This document shows positions 36,637 to 46,538 of a stretch of DNA of 64,000 bases, in pieces. Each line of letters opens with the position of its first letter. The stretch's first letter is position 1. The notes below the pieces were generated by a model. That model ran no database searches. It was not told the origin of the DNA and saw nothing but the letters and a program-made list of their open reading frames with translations. Both the position numbers and the translations under genes were made by a program. This stretch comes from Acidobacteriota bacterium (lineage in GTDB: Bacteria > Acidobacteriota > Blastocatellia > RBC074): the NCBI GenBank assembly GCA_018269055.1, contig JAFDVI010000020.1, positions 372,001-436,000 of the forward strand, read 5' to 3'.

Positions 36637-37271
36637 TATTGTCCACCTCCTGCCTGAGCGCTGGCAATTTGATTATTGGCGTTAAGCTTCGTTCCGGCAT
36701 TCGGTGGGAAGTATTCAACTTTCAATTCAAATTCAATCTCATCCGTGCCATCAACGGTCTTTTTGCTCATCGGAATGACTTTGAACCGACCCGTGTCGTG
36801 AAAACGATTAATCATCGTGGTCACGTCCTGCCCGGTTTTCCCAATCACGGTCAGGGTCAGCGTCGCAGCATTTATGGTTCCATCAAAAGCTTCTTCCCGT
36901 TCGTTTGGCAGAATTTGGTTGACGGCTACCCGCAGCACACGAACGCCCGCTGGCAAGCTTCGTTCGGTGTCACTCAGCAATTGCGCCCAGGAAAACGAGC
37001 GGCGAGCAATCAGTTCATTCGCCGCGACCAATTGTTTGTTTTGGTCCGGCGAAATGGTGACACTGGTCGTGACTGGCTTGGTCACTTTGACTTGGCTTTC
37101 CAGCGCTTTAACCTGCATTCTTTGAAGAGAGATTTGGCTTTTTAGCAATTCAGCGCTTCCAACGATGTTTATTAAAAAGTAGGCTGGAATTACAAACAGC
37201 AGCAGGATCACCAGCCAGAATAATCGCCGGTTGCGGAAAGGTTGATTTGATAAATTTACAAGAGATTTCAT
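36636..37271 (-). CDS. pilN: type IV pilus alignment-complex protein PilN-like
   Basis: 211 residues. The N-terminal cytoplasmic motif VNLSNQPFRNRR matches the conserved PilN segment that binds PilM. A transmembrane helix follows near residues 18-38 (FWLVILLLFVIPAYFLINIVG), then a periplasmic coiled coil and a ferredoxin-like domain with FSWAQLLSDTERSLPAGVRV. It is the first gene of the cluster pilN-pilO-pilP-like-prepilin. No pilM lies directly upstream, where one would expect it; instead there is a 420-bp divergent gap with a terminator. Confidence 0.85.
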   Translation of the reverse strand: MKSLVNLSNQPFRNRRLFWLVILLLFVIPAYFLINIVGSAELLKSQISLQRMQVKALESQVKVTKPVTTSVTISPDQNKQLVAANELIARRSFSWAQLLSDTERSLPAGVRVLRVAVNQILPNEREEAFDGTINAATLTLTVIGKTGQDVTTMINRFHDTGRFKVIPMSKKTVDGTDEIEFELKVEYFPPNAGTKLNANNQIASAQAGGGQ

Positions 37272-37691
37272 AATCCGATTCTATGAAGAAGCCTTCTCAA
37301 ATTTGAATGAAAGTTCGCACAAATCACTGAGGATTGTTATGGGGCATCAAGCGGCGGCAGACTAAAACATCAAAAGGTTGCTGTAAAGCCAGACTGATTC
37401 TTCCCGTGAGGGGCTTCGTGTGCCGGCGCTAGAAAGCCCGGATAAAAAAATCGAGGTGACCTTTCAGCGTCTCCGCGTGACTGATCACCTCACACAAACT
37501 ACACACACGTGCCCTATCACGCTGCCGCCTCCAAAAGGTTCCCTGAATTTCTGTGTTCTTCATAAAAATTTTTCTGAACGGAGTGGCTCCAAGTCTCTGC
37601 TCGAATTAGAGCTTTGGTTTGCTTGTCATTTCGCCATCCGGTTCGGCATACTGCCGACGTTTTTGTCGCATTCTTCCGAAAAGGAAACAAA
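37272..37691. other. 420-bp divergent intergenic region between pilN and recJ
   Basis: No protein-coding gene is convincing here. The region contains a hairpin with GGGCTT/AAGCCC arms (about 37409-37436) and a minus-strand terminator (37444-37491). Transcripts of the pilN operon that start upstream of the latter would have to pass it, so it may be an attenuator, or it may end a short minus-strand RNA. I looked for c-di-GMP and other riboswitch motifs and found none. Confidence 0.5.
37444..37491 (-). terminator. Rho-independent terminator-like hairpin upstream of pilN
   Basis: On the minus strand, arms 37491-37485 and 37459-37453 (GAGGTGA/TCACCTC) enclose a 25-nt loop with a further short stem, followed by a run of seven T (37450-37444). 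Confidence 0.65.
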
Positions 37692-39449
37692 ATGACTCCG
37701 TCCCCAACAAAGATCATGCGCGGAATTTCCGGCGCGCGGTGGCATTTGGCCAGTTGCGATGAATCAGCAGTTCGAACTTTGCGCCAGGAAACCGGCGAAG
37801 AAGAGGTTCTGATCCGCTGCCTTCTCAATCGCGGTTTGTCACACGCGACAGAAATCAAAAAGTTCCTGGCACCGGAGTTTTCCACGGACTTACATCCGCC
37901 TTCGCTGTTGCGGGATATGGCCCAAGCCGTTGCTCGACTGCGACAAGCCATCGCCAATCGCCAAAAAATTTTGATCGTCACGGATTTTGACGTGGACGGA
38001 ACGACTTCCAGCGTCATTCTTTCCCAGACCTTGAAGCTGTTGGGAGGCGGTGATTTGATCGAATGTTACATCCCGAATCGTTTTACAGAAGGATACGGTT
38101 TATCCAAACAAATTGTCGAAAAAGCTGCAAAAGAAGGATTTAGCCTGATCGTTACCGCCGACATCGGGATTAAATCTCACGCCGAAGCCCGGCTTGCCCG
38201 CCAATCGGGAGTTGACTTAATCATTTGCGACCACCATTTACCCGATGGTGAAGACGTTCCGGCGGACGCCTTTGCCGTGCTTTGCCCAAAAGGCTCATCC
38301 GGCATTGGATACCCGAACAAACATTTGGCAGCCTGCGGAGTTTCGCTGAAATTGGCACAAGCGCTGCTCGAAGACCATCCCAAACGCGACGCGATTGTTG
38401 CCAGTCTGGCCAAGATGACGGCGATTGGTACCGTAGCCGATATGGTGGACTTGGCGGTCAGCGAAAACCGCGCCATTGTCTCGCACGGATTAAAAGGACT
38501 AAGCCAACCCAGCGCCAATCCCGGATTGCGGGCATTGTTGAAGTTATCGAACGTCGGCAATCCGATCACTCCGTTCGATGTCGGCTTCAAAATCGGCCCG
38601 CGGATTAATGCCGCTGGCCGAGTCGCTCACGCCAACACTGTGTTGAAACTGTTTGGGACCTCTGACGAAAATGAAGCCAATAAGTTGGCGCTCGAATTGG
38701 AGCAGATGAACTCCACACGGCAACACATTCAGTCCGTTCTGGTCGAAAAGCTCAAACAGTCGCTCGAACAAAAAAAGGACGATCTTGACCGCGTGCTCGT
38801 CTTTTCGGGAACTGAAGAAGAAGGGTTTCACCGGGGCGTGCTTGGCATTGCCTGCTCCAAGATTGTCGAAATGACCGGACGACCGACGTTGATTTGCTCC
38901 ATCGAAAATGGATTGGCGCACGGCAGCGCGCGTTCAATCAATGGCTTTCACATTGTCGAAGCCCTGGATTCGGCGTCCGAAGTATTGGTCAAGTACGGAG
39001 GCCATCCGATGGCGGCGGGTTTTACGGTCGAAGGCGGCAAAATTGAAGAGTTGCGGTGGCGTTTGAACCGTTATGCGGCGGAAGTTTTGAACGAGGAAGA
39101 TTTGGGACGAATCTTTACCGCAGACGCGGAGCTTGAGTTGGGAGACGCCACCGTCGCTATGATCAAGTCGCTGGCCAGATTGGAACCGTACGGAGTCGGC
39201 AATCCACAGCCACTCTTTCTGTTGCGGCGCGTGCCGCTGCGCTCAGCGCAAATACTGAAGGAAAAACACTTAAAGCTCCAGTTGGGTCGTGAGAAAACCC
39301 TGCTCGAAGCCTTGTGGTGGAATGCCATTGAACATCAATCCAGGCTGATCATCGGCAAGGAAATCAGTTTGATGTGCCGTCTGGAAATCAACAGTTGGAA
39401 TAATCGCGAAACGTGTCAGCTCAAAGTGGTTGACGTAGCGGTTGAGTAA
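37692..39449 (+). CDS. recJ: single-stranded-DNA-specific exonuclease RecJ
   Basis: 5'-3' ssDNA exonuclease of recombination and mismatch repair. 585 residues from the ATG at 37692 with AAGGA upstream. DHH phosphoesterase motifs are intact: [14 protein letters not shown] near residue 95, IVTADIGI near 153, [12 protein letters not shown] near 176. The DHHA1 domain has GINAAGR-type [15 protein letters not shown] near 305 and the glycine-rich [15 protein letters not shown] near 437. The C-terminal OB-fold is present. It is divergent from the pilN operon. Confidence 0.95.
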   Translation: MTPSPTKIMRGISGARWHLASCDESAVRTLRQETGEEEVLIRCLLNRGLSHATEIKKFLAPEFSTDLHPPSLLRDMAQAVARLRQAIANRQKILIVTDFDVDGTTSSVILSQTLKLLGGGDLIECYIPNRFTEGYGLSKQIVEKAAKEGFSLIVTADIGIKSHAEARLARQSGVDLIICDHHLPDGEDVPADAFAVLCPKGSSGIGYPNKHLAACGVSLKLAQALLEDHPKRDAIVASLAKMTAIGTVADMVDLAVSENRAIVSHGLKGLSQPSANPGLRALLKLSNVGNPITPFDVGFKIGPRINAAGRVAHANTVLKLFGTSDENEANKLALELEQMNSTRQHIQSVLVEKLKQSLEQKKDDLDRVLVFSGTEEEGFHRGVLGIACSKIVEMTGRPTLICSIENGLAHGSARSINGFHIVEALDSASEVLVKYGGHPMAAGFTVEGGKIEELRWRLNRYAAEVLNEEDLGRIFTADAELELGDATVAMIKSLARLEPYGVGNPQPLFLLRRVPLRSAQILKEKHLKLQLGREKTLLEALWWNAIEHQSRLIIGKEISLMCRLEINSWNNRETCQLKVVDVAVE

Positions 39450-39461
39450 TCGAAATAAACA

Positions 39462-39557
39462 CAACGACGAATGTTCTCGAATGCACACGAATGAAAGAGC
39501 CGGATATAAGCCGATGCGGAACATCATTCGGGTTCATTTGTCTTTATTCGTAGTTCA
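39462..39557. repeat. diverged inverted repeat (ATTCGTG type)
   Basis: Arms about 39462-39494 and 39524-39557 share the CGAATG unit and the GTAGTTC end with the repeat at 27851-27934, but with more mismatches. It lies between recJ and the Dabb gene. Confidence 0.6.
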
Positions 39558-39591
39558 AACCTTTTACCCCAAAATCATTCAGGAGATTTCA

Positions 39592-39882
39592 GTGATTCGA
39601 CATATCGTCATCTTCAAGTTCAAACCCGAAGTATCGCAAACCGACCGCAACGGTTTTCTGGAAATGTTGCGCGCGTTGCCGTCGAAAATTTCCGAGATCA
39701 TAGATTTTGAAGCCGGATTCGATGTCGTTCGTTCGGCGCGCGCATTTGATTTGGCTTTGGTCTCCACGTATGCCGACTTGGCAGCGCTTGACCGCTATGC
39801 CAAGCACGAACACCACCTGCCAGTCATTGCGCGTTCAAAAGAAATTTGCGAGCAAATTGCTTCGGTTGATTTTGAGTGCTGA
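39592..39882 (+). CDS. Dabb family (stress-responsive alpha/beta-barrel) protein
   Basis: 96 residues. IRHIVIFKFKPEVSQTDRNG at the N-terminus, IIDFEAGFDVV in the middle and YAKHEHHLPVIARSK near residue 70 are typical of the dimeric alpha/beta-barrel Dabb family, whose members include stress proteins and small enzymes such as olivetolic acid cyclase. The start is a GTG at 39592 with AGGAG 6 nt upstream; a longer frame from 39442 would read through the repeat and overlap recJ. The function is not specified. Ends convergently with the DUF1570 gene. Confidence 0.88.
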   Translation: MIRHIVIFKFKPEVSQTDRNGFLEMLRALPSKISEIIDFEAGFDVVRSARAFDLALVSTYADLAALDRYAKHEHHLPVIARSKEICEQIASVDFEC

Positions 39883-39885
39883 GCC

Positions 39886-41805
39886 TCAGTTTCCGGTCGG
39901 TTTCAAAAACTCCACGCCGACGGGTTCGCCGTCAAACTTCACTTGCAATCTTGATGGTTGGTCGCTGGCCGGGCGATAGGTCACGATCACTTGTGGAGCG
40001 GGCGTCATTGCTCCGCAAGTAATCTGGTTCGGGATTTCCCTTGTGTGGCGAACCAGAGCCAGCTTTCCCCAATTCGCGCGAAACTTGTAGGTGCGAACGC
40101 CGCTGACAACCGTCAGCGTCACTTCTTTGTCCGAACAATCCAGGCGCGTCAACAATCCGCGCACCTGTTCGCCGTCGAATCGTTTGCCCGGAGGTCGCGT
40201 CGGATCGTCCGCAGGCTGACTTGCTGTTTCCTGTTCACGGCGCAACCGCCTTTCCGTTTCAGCCCGTTCCTGGACAACTTCCGATTCGCGCAGGTCAATT
40301 GACTGAAGTAATTGATTCGCACGCTGCCGAATATCAACATTCGCTCCTTTGGCAAGAAGCGTTTTGAGGGTTTGCCTCGCCTGCGAAAATTGATGCAATT
40401 TCAAATACACCTGCGCCAGCGTGTACTGAAAATCCTCCCTGCCTGGTTCCAGAGCAATCGCCTTTTTGGCCAGTTCGACGGATTCCTCCAGATTTTCATG
40501 TTCCACCAGGTTGATGAACGCCAGCGTTTTGTATGTGTCCGGAAAGTCCGGCATCAATTCACGGGCGCGATTGAGGGAAGCGCGCATGGCAGTCACGGCT
40601 TGTGGATCAAAGTAAGAAACGAAGCCGGTCGAATCCACATACTGCTGCTGCCAGGCGAATGCGTGCGAGTAATACGTCAGGTAAGTTGCCGAGCCTGTTT
40701 CAATCGCCTGCTGCAAAAGCTGCCGTGCCTCGCCATAATGTTTTTGCTTCAGCCGCAATAACCCAAGAGAACTCAGCGCAAGCGGCTGTTTCGGATCAAT
40801 CTTCAGCGCGCGCTCCAAAGCAAATTCCGCCGTGTCATCCTGTTCGATGTGCCAGAGCAAATCGCCCAAGTGTGCTTTCAGCTCCGCATCACCAAGCTCA
40901 GTAATGGTTATGCTCTCGTCGGTTTCGATCCTGCGATTGAAACTGATCGTTTGCGAATTGAATTTGTTGCGGCGAACGTATTCGCGCAACTCCAATTCCA
41001 AATTGGCGATGTCAGTTTGAAAAATTTGCTTGAAGGCTTCTTCGGCGGACAAACCATCGGTCAGCGCGGCGAGAAACTCACGGCAGCGGGACTGCCTGTC
41101 AGCATCGCCCGCCATCATCCAATGCACCAGCGCCCACGACTGCGCATAAAACACAGTTTTCTTGTCCGTTTCCTGATAAACCGGCGAATCGTTGCTGACC
41201 GTCAGCAGTGTTTGCATCGGCAACCACCCGGCTTCGCGCAGTTTTCGCAGGTGAGCCGGAATTGGTTGGCCAATCACAATCTGCCTGCCATCGCCGACCA
41301 GAACGAACGTGCCAAAGTATTCCGCCAGCCCTTCGTTCAGCCAGGCAGGCAAAGACCGCTTGCTCCCGCTCGTCAAAAAATGAACGTACTCGTGAAAGAT
41401 GACGGCTTCCGGGTCTTGGCGACGGTAATCCGTGGTCAGCGTGATGTATGCGGAATCGTTGCTGGATTGCAGGTAACCCGACACGTCCGTGGGTTTGCCG
41501 TGATAAAGCGGTTTGAATGGTTCGTAGGATTCGACGTCTTTGAAAACGAAGACGGTGACAGGCGGGGCGAAGCGCCGTTGCCAGATGCCGGACAGCCTGG
41601 AAACAGCTTCGCGGAATTTTTCAAGTTCTGCACCGACTCGGCGAATCTGCTTTTCGCTGGCATTGCCGACCAGCGTGAAATGCTTCGATTGCGCTTTCAG
41701 CCAGACCTCGTTCGCGCTGGCTCGGCTGGCCGATGAAAGCAATTCGTTCTGCCAAAATGTCAGAACAAACAGGATGATTGAGCTAAAAAGCGCTTTTCGC
41801 TTCAT
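39886..41805 (-). CDS. DUF1570/peptidase-MA-like metalloprotease with TPR repeats, exported
   Basis: 639 residues. A signal peptide (ALFSSIILFVLTFWQNELLS) is followed by a gluzincin-like domain with the zinc motif HEYVH near residue 143 and the third ligand Glu in WLNEGLAEYFGTF near 160-172. The second half contains several TPR units (ALERALKIDPKQPLALSSLG, AKKAIALEPGREDFQYTLAQ), and a C-terminal beta-rich segment ends the protein. The family is seen in Acidobacteria and Planctomycetes; the substrate is unknown, and a periplasmic role is likely. The stop lies 3 bp after the convergent Dabb gene. Confidence 0.88.
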   Translation of the reverse strand: MKRKALFSSIILFVLTFWQNELLSSASRASANEVWLKAQSKHFTLVGNASEKQIRRVGAELEKFREAVSRLSGIWQRRFAPPVTVFVFKDVESYEPFKPLYHGKPTDVSGYLQSSNDSAYITLTTDYRRQDPEAVIFHEYVHFLTSGSKRSLPAWLNEGLAEYFGTFVLVGDGRQIVIGQPIPAHLRKLREAGWLPMQTLLTVSNDSPVYQETDKKTVFYAQSWALVHWMMAGDADRQSRCREFLAALTDGLSAEEAFKQIFQTDIANLELELREYVRRNKFNSQTISFNRRIETDESITITELGDAELKAHLGDLLWHIEQDDTAEFALERALKIDPKQPLALSSLGLLRLKQKHYGEARQLLQQAIETGSATYLTYYSHAFAWQQQYVDSTGFVSYFDPQAVTAMRASLNRARELMPDFPDTYKTLAFINLVEHENLEESVELAKKAIALEPGREDFQYTLAQVYLKLHQFSQARQTLKTLLAKGANVDIRQRANQLLQSIDLRESEVVQERAETERRLRREQETASQPADDPTRPPGKRFDGEQVRGLLTRLDCSDKEVTLTVVSGVRTYKFRANWGKLALVRHTREIPNQITCGAMTPAPQVIVTYRPASDQPSRLQVKFDGEPVGVEFLKPTGN

Positions 41806-41845
41806 GGTCTCACCTCTTCAAATCTCGGTGGATGCAGACCAGTTG

Positions 41846-42841
41846 TTAATGGTTCATCGGATTCAATTCATCAAACACATCAATCAGCGCTTTCGCGGTT
41901 CTGGCCGAATCGTGACGCACCAGGGAAGTCGCCGACATCACATCACCAGCTTTGACCAGTTTTACCCCCAAACGGTGAAGGTCAGCAACATCCACGCGGA
42001 CTTGGCGGGCTTTTTCTTCTTCGTACTTCAAGGCCATTTCTGCTGGAACCGTGCCTTGATGCACCAGGACGGCGTCGGGCGAACGGCCGGCGTAGCGGAT
42101 GATCTGCGCCACGTGCTGAGACGCCGAATAATCGTCCGTTTCGCCGTGTTTGGTCATCAGGTTGAGCACATAAATTACCGGCGCGCGGGTCTGGCGGATG
42201 GCTTCGGGAATTCCCTTGACCAACAAATTCGGAATGGTCGAGGTGAACAGGTCGCCGGGCGCAAAGACGACAAAATCGCTTTCCAAAATGGCTTCGACGG
42301 CTTCGGGGTTGGCGTCTGCCTGCGGGTCAAGGTATACGCGTTCAATCGGGATTCGAGCGTCGTGTTCGGGCACACTGATGTTAGCTTCGCCTGCGACAAT
42401 TTTTCCATCTGCGAGTTCGGCATACAGATGCGAATGGTTCCAGGTGACGGGGATGACTCGGCCACGAATTTTGAGGATGCGGCTGATGGCTTCGACGGCT
42501 TCTTTTTCCGAGCCGAGCATTTTCGTCAGCGCCAGCAAAAACAGATTGCCGAAACTGCGATTTTCCAGCGGGGCGTTGACAAAGCGGAAGGAAAACAAAT
42601 CCCGAAGCAGTTTGCTTTCTTCGGAAAGCGCCACTAAACAGCGCCGCACGTCGCCCGGAGGCAGCATCCCGAATTCATCCCGCAACCGTCCGGAATCTCC
42701 GCCGGAATCCATCATCGTCACGATGGAATTTATCTGCAGATTTTCGTATGGCCCCAGGCCGGACAACACACTGAACGATCCGGTTCCGCCGCCGATCACA
42801 GAAACCGTGTAGGTTTTGTCTGAGGGATGATTGTTGGCCAC
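41846..42841 (-). CDS. yvcK: gluconeogenesis factor YvcK/CofD-family protein
   Basis: 331 residues. VIGGGTGSFSVLSGL and MMDSGGDSGRLRDEFGMLPPGD near the N-terminus are the hallmark of YvcK, which binds UDP-sugars and coordinates carbon flux and peptidoglycan synthesis. FAPGDLFTSTIPNLLVKGI near residue 198 and YVLNLMTKHGETDDYSASQHV near 222 are also typical. The start is a GTG at 42841; GGAG lies about 12 nt upstream. It follows the phosphomutase gene after 31 bp on the same strand, a fitting neighbour for sugar-phosphate metabolism. Confidence 0.92.
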   Translation of the reverse strand: MANNHPSDKTYTVSVIGGGTGSFSVLSGLGPYENLQINSIVTMMDSGGDSGRLRDEFGMLPPGDVRRCLVALSEESKLLRDLFSFRFVNAPLENRSFGNLFLLALTKMLGSEKEAVEAISRILKIRGRVIPVTWNHSHLYAELADGKIVAGEANISVPEHDARIPIERVYLDPQADANPEAVEAILESDFVVFAPGDLFTSTIPNLLVKGIPEAIRQTRAPVIYVLNLMTKHGETDDYSASQHVAQIIRYAGRSPDAVLVHQGTVPAEMALKYEEEKARQVRVDVADLHRLGVKLVKAGDVMSATSLVRHDSARTAKALIDVFDELNPMNH

Positions 42842-42872
42842 TGGACTGTTTTCTCCGGCTAATGCACCAACG

Positions 42873-45080
42873 TTATGATGTTGCCCAATCCGTCAGTTCG
42901 GGCAACAGCAATGCGGATTTCGGTTCCGCAGCCCATTCCTTGCCCCATTCTCTGCAAAGATGCGCCAGCGGCGCTTTCAATGCCGGAAGCGGATTCGCGC
43001 CGGGAGTCATCGCCGCCGTCTGTTCGCGTAACCATGCTAGCAGTTCGTCCAGCTTGGCAAAGGTTCCTTTCGTCAACGCCTCGCGCAAATGCGGAACCGT
43101 TTTCTGTTCAAAATCCAGCTTGCGGCCTAAATCCACAATGTCCGGCAACATCAACGAAGCTTCGCTGAGCGATAAATCAATCCTGGATAGCAGGGAGTTA
43201 TACACCTGTCTGGAGACGCGATCGGCTTTGACGCGGACTTCGCTGAGCAATGCCACGCCTTTGGCTTTTGAAGGTTCTCCGTGCGGCACGACCTGGCAGT
43301 ACAACTTGAGTTTCGGTTCCGTGCCGGAAGGACGCACGGTCAGGTAAAACGCATCCGTTGCGAACTGGATCACGTTTCTCGGCAATTTGTCCGTTTCGCT
43401 GACAAAGGGACCGAAAACATCCTGATCCCAGAAATCCACAATTTTGCGCACCGCGTAACCGCCAATTTCCGTCGGCGGATTTTCGCGCAGGGATGCCATA
43501 ATCCGGTCGCGCTTCATCACGCCATCTGCGCCGGTCATGGTGATGGAGCGGCTGACATCGTCGTATTCGCCAAGCTCTTCCAATATGCCGGTGTAATAAT
43601 CCAGCAGCGTTTTCCCCTGCTGCTGCAAGCGTTGATAGAGCGCCGCCAGATACATACACGCCGGCGTCGAATCCTTGTCCATAATCGAAGGAATCATCAA
43701 AACGCCGTGGCTTTCTTCGGTGGCAAAAACCAGTTGTTCGGGTTTGAACGGAATGGCGGCAAAGCGTTTCTTGCGCTCGGTGGCGGGCTTGGCGAGTTCT
43801 TTGAGCACATCAGCAACATATTTGAATCCGACCAGCAAATCATCCACCAACCAGGAATCGCCCGCTTTTTCAACGATCTTGCCCAGAATGCGCGTCGTCA
43901 CCAACGTTTCGATGACCAACCCTTTGCGCTGCGGGCCTTCTGGATCGAGCATCAGGTAATACCCCAACATCGCCGCAATCTGGTTGCCGTCGAAGTGATA
44001 CCAGGAACCATCCGGCATACGCGCTTCCATCCCAACGCGGTCAGCGTCGGGATCGCTGGATAAAACAATTCCCGCGCCGTTGGCTTCGGCGTAAGCCTTC
44101 GCCGGTTCTGTGGCCTGCGGAACTTCCGGGTTGGGCGCTTTGAAGGGAATGACGGAAAAACTACCGTCGGGACCTTCATCGGGCGGGGTGATCAACGGGA
44201 AATTCAGCCGCTGGAACACATCGCCGACCGTCGTCAATCCGCAACCGCACAATGGCGTGTACAACACAGGCACCTTCGGATCGGGCGTGAAAATGTTTTC
44301 GTACAGCTTGACGTAAGTCTCGATGTAATCCTGATGCAATTCGCCCGGAACCGCGCGAATCAATCCCTGATTCAACGCCTGATCAAACGGCAGCAGTTTC
44401 ACGTCCTTGGCCTGCTCCATGATGTCCACCAGTTGCTGGTCGTTCGGCGCGACGGGCTGGCTGCCATATTGGTCGTAAACTTTGACGCCGTTGTCGTCGG
44501 GCGGATTGTGCGAAGCCGACAAATTGATGCCGCCAACCGCGCCAAGCTGGCCGATCATGAAAGACAATTCGGGCGTGGTCAGCACGGCTTTTTCCACGGC
44601 GGGTTCGGCGTAATACGCAGTGATGCCGTTGCCCGCATAAATTTCACAGGCGAGTTTGGCCAGCGACCGCGAAGAAACACCAATCAGCGGATGATCGTTG
44701 CCGAGAAATTTATAGACTCCGGCGATGTCGTTGAACTGGCGAACATCATTGGCGACGACCACAGATAAATCGTCCCGGTCGGGAAACGCCGCTTTCAGGT
44801 ATTGCGAATGGCCTTGCACGGTCATGGCAATCGTCGTCGGATTCAACCGGTTGGAGCCGTAGCCGACTCTGCCGCGTCGCCCGCCGGTTCCAAACGGCAG
44901 CACCTGCCAAAACGCATCAAATACCAGATCAAGGTGTTGCGCTTCCAAATGGCGCTCAAGGATTTCAGGATAGGCATAGGGGATTTTGCCAGACAACCAG
45001 AGTTGCAATCGTTCGGCGGCGGCTCGCCCCAGATCGCCGTATTTTTCAGCCAGCAGTTCGTAAAACTTTGTATGTTCCAT
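42873..45080 (-). CDS. phosphoglucomutase/phosphomannomutase family protein, long form
   Basis: 735 residues from the ATG at 45080. The active phosphoserine loop is LSASHNPPDDNGVKVYDQYG near residue 177, the Mg2+ loop SSDPDADRVGMEAR near 312, the sugar loop ATEESHGVL near 442, and the phosphate-binding RPSGTEPKLKLY near 583. The protein extends about 130 residues beyond the usual end with a helical C-terminal region rich in Leu/Ala (LPALKAPLAHLCREWGKEW). It interconverts hexose 1- and 6-phosphates; whether glucose or mannose is preferred is not clear. It lies between yvcK and an NDP-sugar pyrophosphorylase. Confidence 0.9.
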   Translation of the reverse strand: MEHTKFYELLAEKYGDLGRAAAERLQLWLSGKIPYAYPEILERHLEAQHLDLVFDAFWQVLPFGTGGRRGRVGYGSNRLNPTTIAMTVQGHSQYLKAAFPDRDDLSVVVANDVRQFNDIAGVYKFLGNDHPLIGVSSRSLAKLACEIYAGNGITAYYAEPAVEKAVLTTPELSFMIGQLGAVGGINLSASHNPPDDNGVKVYDQYGSQPVAPNDQQLVDIMEQAKDVKLLPFDQALNQGLIRAVPGELHQDYIETYVKLYENIFTPDPKVPVLYTPLCGCGLTTVGDVFQRLNFPLITPPDEGPDGSFSVIPFKAPNPEVPQATEPAKAYAEANGAGIVLSSDPDADRVGMEARMPDGSWYHFDGNQIAAMLGYYLMLDPEGPQRKGLVIETLVTTRILGKIVEKAGDSWLVDDLLVGFKYVADVLKELAKPATERKKRFAAIPFKPEQLVFATEESHGVLMIPSIMDKDSTPACMYLAALYQRLQQQGKTLLDYYTGILEELGEYDDVSRSITMTGADGVMKRDRIMASLRENPPTEIGGYAVRKIVDFWDQDVFGPFVSETDKLPRNVIQFATDAFYLTVRPSGTEPKLKLYCQVVPHGEPSKAKGVALLSEVRVKADRVSRQVYNSLLSRIDLSLSEASLMLPDIVDLGRKLDFEQKTVPHLREALTKGTFAKLDELLAWLREQTAAMTPGANPLPALKAPLAHLCREWGKEWAAEPKSALLLPELTDWATS

Positions 45081-45140
45081 AGCAGTTTTCAGTTTCAGAA
45101 TAACAGATGGTTTCAACCGAATGGAGATGGAGATTTCCGT

Positions 45141-45184
45141 CGTAACCGACGCTTCGCCGCGTTAGCGGCGAAGCGTCGGTTACG
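45141..45184. repeat. perfect 20-bp inverted repeat, GTTA loop
   Basis: Arms 45141-45160 and 45165-45184 are perfectly complementary. It lies between the pyrophosphorylase stop and the phosphomutase start, both on the minus strand, and could act as a transcriptional stop or RNA-stability hairpin. Confidence 0.85.
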
Positions 45185-45204
45185 TAGCAACGTTCATTCC
45201 GATC

Positions 45205-46254
45205 TCAAGCAATCGAATAATCGGTCAGTGAAGATTTGTCGCCCAAAGCGGCCCCATCCACTTTCGAGTTTCTTCCGATGATGGCGCTTTTGCCGATGAT
45301 CGAGTTGCGGACTTCAGCGGCTTTGCCAACGCGCGCGCCTGCCAGCAGAACGCTGTTTTCGATTTTGACGCGTTCTTCGATCACACAGTTTGCGCCCAAG
45401 ACCGAGTTGATGATTTCCGTGCCGGGTTTGATCAAACAACTGGGATCAATCACCGAAAGCGCGTCAATTTTCGCGGGTTCGGCTTCAGCCGAAAGCGTTG
45501 AAGTGTTTGAGGTAGCAACGGGCATTCGCTCCACATCGAAGGATTTGATTCGACCATTGATCAAATCGTCATTGGCCTGCCAGTATCGCTGCGGCGTGCC
45601 GATGTCCAACCAGTAATCCGACATCGTGTAAGCAAAAAACGGTTCGTTGTTCCGCAGCAGCGCCGGAAATAGCTGGTACTCGAACGAAAACTTTTCATCC
45701 TTCGGGATGTACTTCAAAATGTGCGGCTCCAATACATAAATGCCCGCATTGATCGTGTTGCAGGTAATTTCTTCCGGTTTCGGTTTTTCCAGAAAGCGGC
45801 GCACGCGGCCATCGCTTTCCGTTTCGACCAACCCATAAGCCGAAGGATTTTCCACCGGTGTCAGCACGATGGTTGCCGCCGCCTGACGTTCGCGGTGATA
45901 TGCCAGAACTTTGGCAATGTCTATGTCCGTCAAAATGTCGCCATTGAACACGACGGCGGTTTGCGACAAATGCTCTTCGGCGTTTTTGTAAGCTCCGGCG
46001 GTTCCCAGCGGCGAAGCTTCCACGGTGTAGTAAATCCTGATGCCAAAATCTTCGCCATCGCCGAAAATGTCCCTGATTTTGTCGGGCTTGTACGACAGCG
46101 ACAGCGTGATTTCCTTGATCCCGGCGCGTTTCAACAGGTCAATTTGATAAAAGAGGAAGGGGCGATTGACGATAGGTACGACGGGCTTGGGGGTGTAAAT
46201 GGTTAGCGGCCTCAGGCGCGTTCCTTCGCCACCTGCCAGTATAAGTGCTTGCAT
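45205..46254 (-). CDS. NDP-sugar pyrophosphorylase (mannose-1-phosphate guanylyltransferase-like)
   Basis: 349 residues from the ATG at 46254; a frame extended to 46407 lacks any known N-terminal motif. The nucleotide site is [16 protein letters not shown] followed by [29 protein letters not shown] carries the metal-binding Asp, and [13 protein letters not shown] is typical. The C-terminal part is a left-handed beta-helix of hexapeptide repeats ([18 protein letters not shown]), as in GDP-mannose and glucose-1-phosphate pyrophosphorylases. The specific sugar is uncertain. With the neighbouring phosphomutase it would form the hexose-6-P to NDP-hexose route. Confidence 0.9.
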   Translation of the reverse strand: MQALILAGGEGTRLRPLTIYTPKPVVPIVNRPFLFYQIDLLKRAGIKEITLSLSYKPDKIRDIFGDGEDFGIRIYYTVEASPLGTAGAYKNAEEHLSQTAVVFNGDILTDIDIAKVLAYHRERQAAATIVLTPVENPSAYGLVETESDGRVRRFLEKPKPEEITCNTINAGIYVLEPHILKYIPKDEKFSFEYQLFPALLRNNEPFFAYTMSDYWLDIGTPQRYWQANDDLINGRIKSFDVERMPVATSNTSTLSAEAEPAKIDALSVIDPSCLIKPGTEIINSVLGANCVIEERVKIENSVLLAGARVGKAAEVRNSIIGKSAIIGRNSKVDGAALGDKSSLTDYSIA

Positions 46255-46440
46255 CAGAACCGAAGTGTTCTCCTTGCTTAAAAACTTTCCCTCGGAAAGA
46301 TGCGAGAGTCTAACAATCGAAGATAGGGAAATCAAAACCTGGGTGCGCGACTCCTCCGGCTCGCAGGCTTGGGGATTCGTCTCATCAAAAACTGGGTGAG
46401 TAACCAAGACCGCACGCTGGAAGCGATGCGTACCCGGGTT

Positions 46441-46470
46441 TTGACGGTTTCCGATGGCTTGCAGTATTTT
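46441..46470 (+). promoter_or_regulatory. possible sigma70 promoter of the SpoIIE phosphatase gene
   Basis: TTGACG at 46441-46446, 18-nt spacer, TATTTT at 46465-46470, 68 nt before the ATG, in the 284-bp divergent gap. Confidence 0.45.
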
Positions 46471-46538
46471 ATGCGCCTTGATTTCCTGTCTTCATACTCA
46501 ATCAGCAGAAAAGTAAACACGAAATAGGACCCCGATTT

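Noticed and set aside
37272..37691. c-di-GMP or cobalamin riboswitch before pilN
   Set aside because: Searched by eye for the conserved core motifs on both strands and found none; only a terminator-like hairpin is supported.
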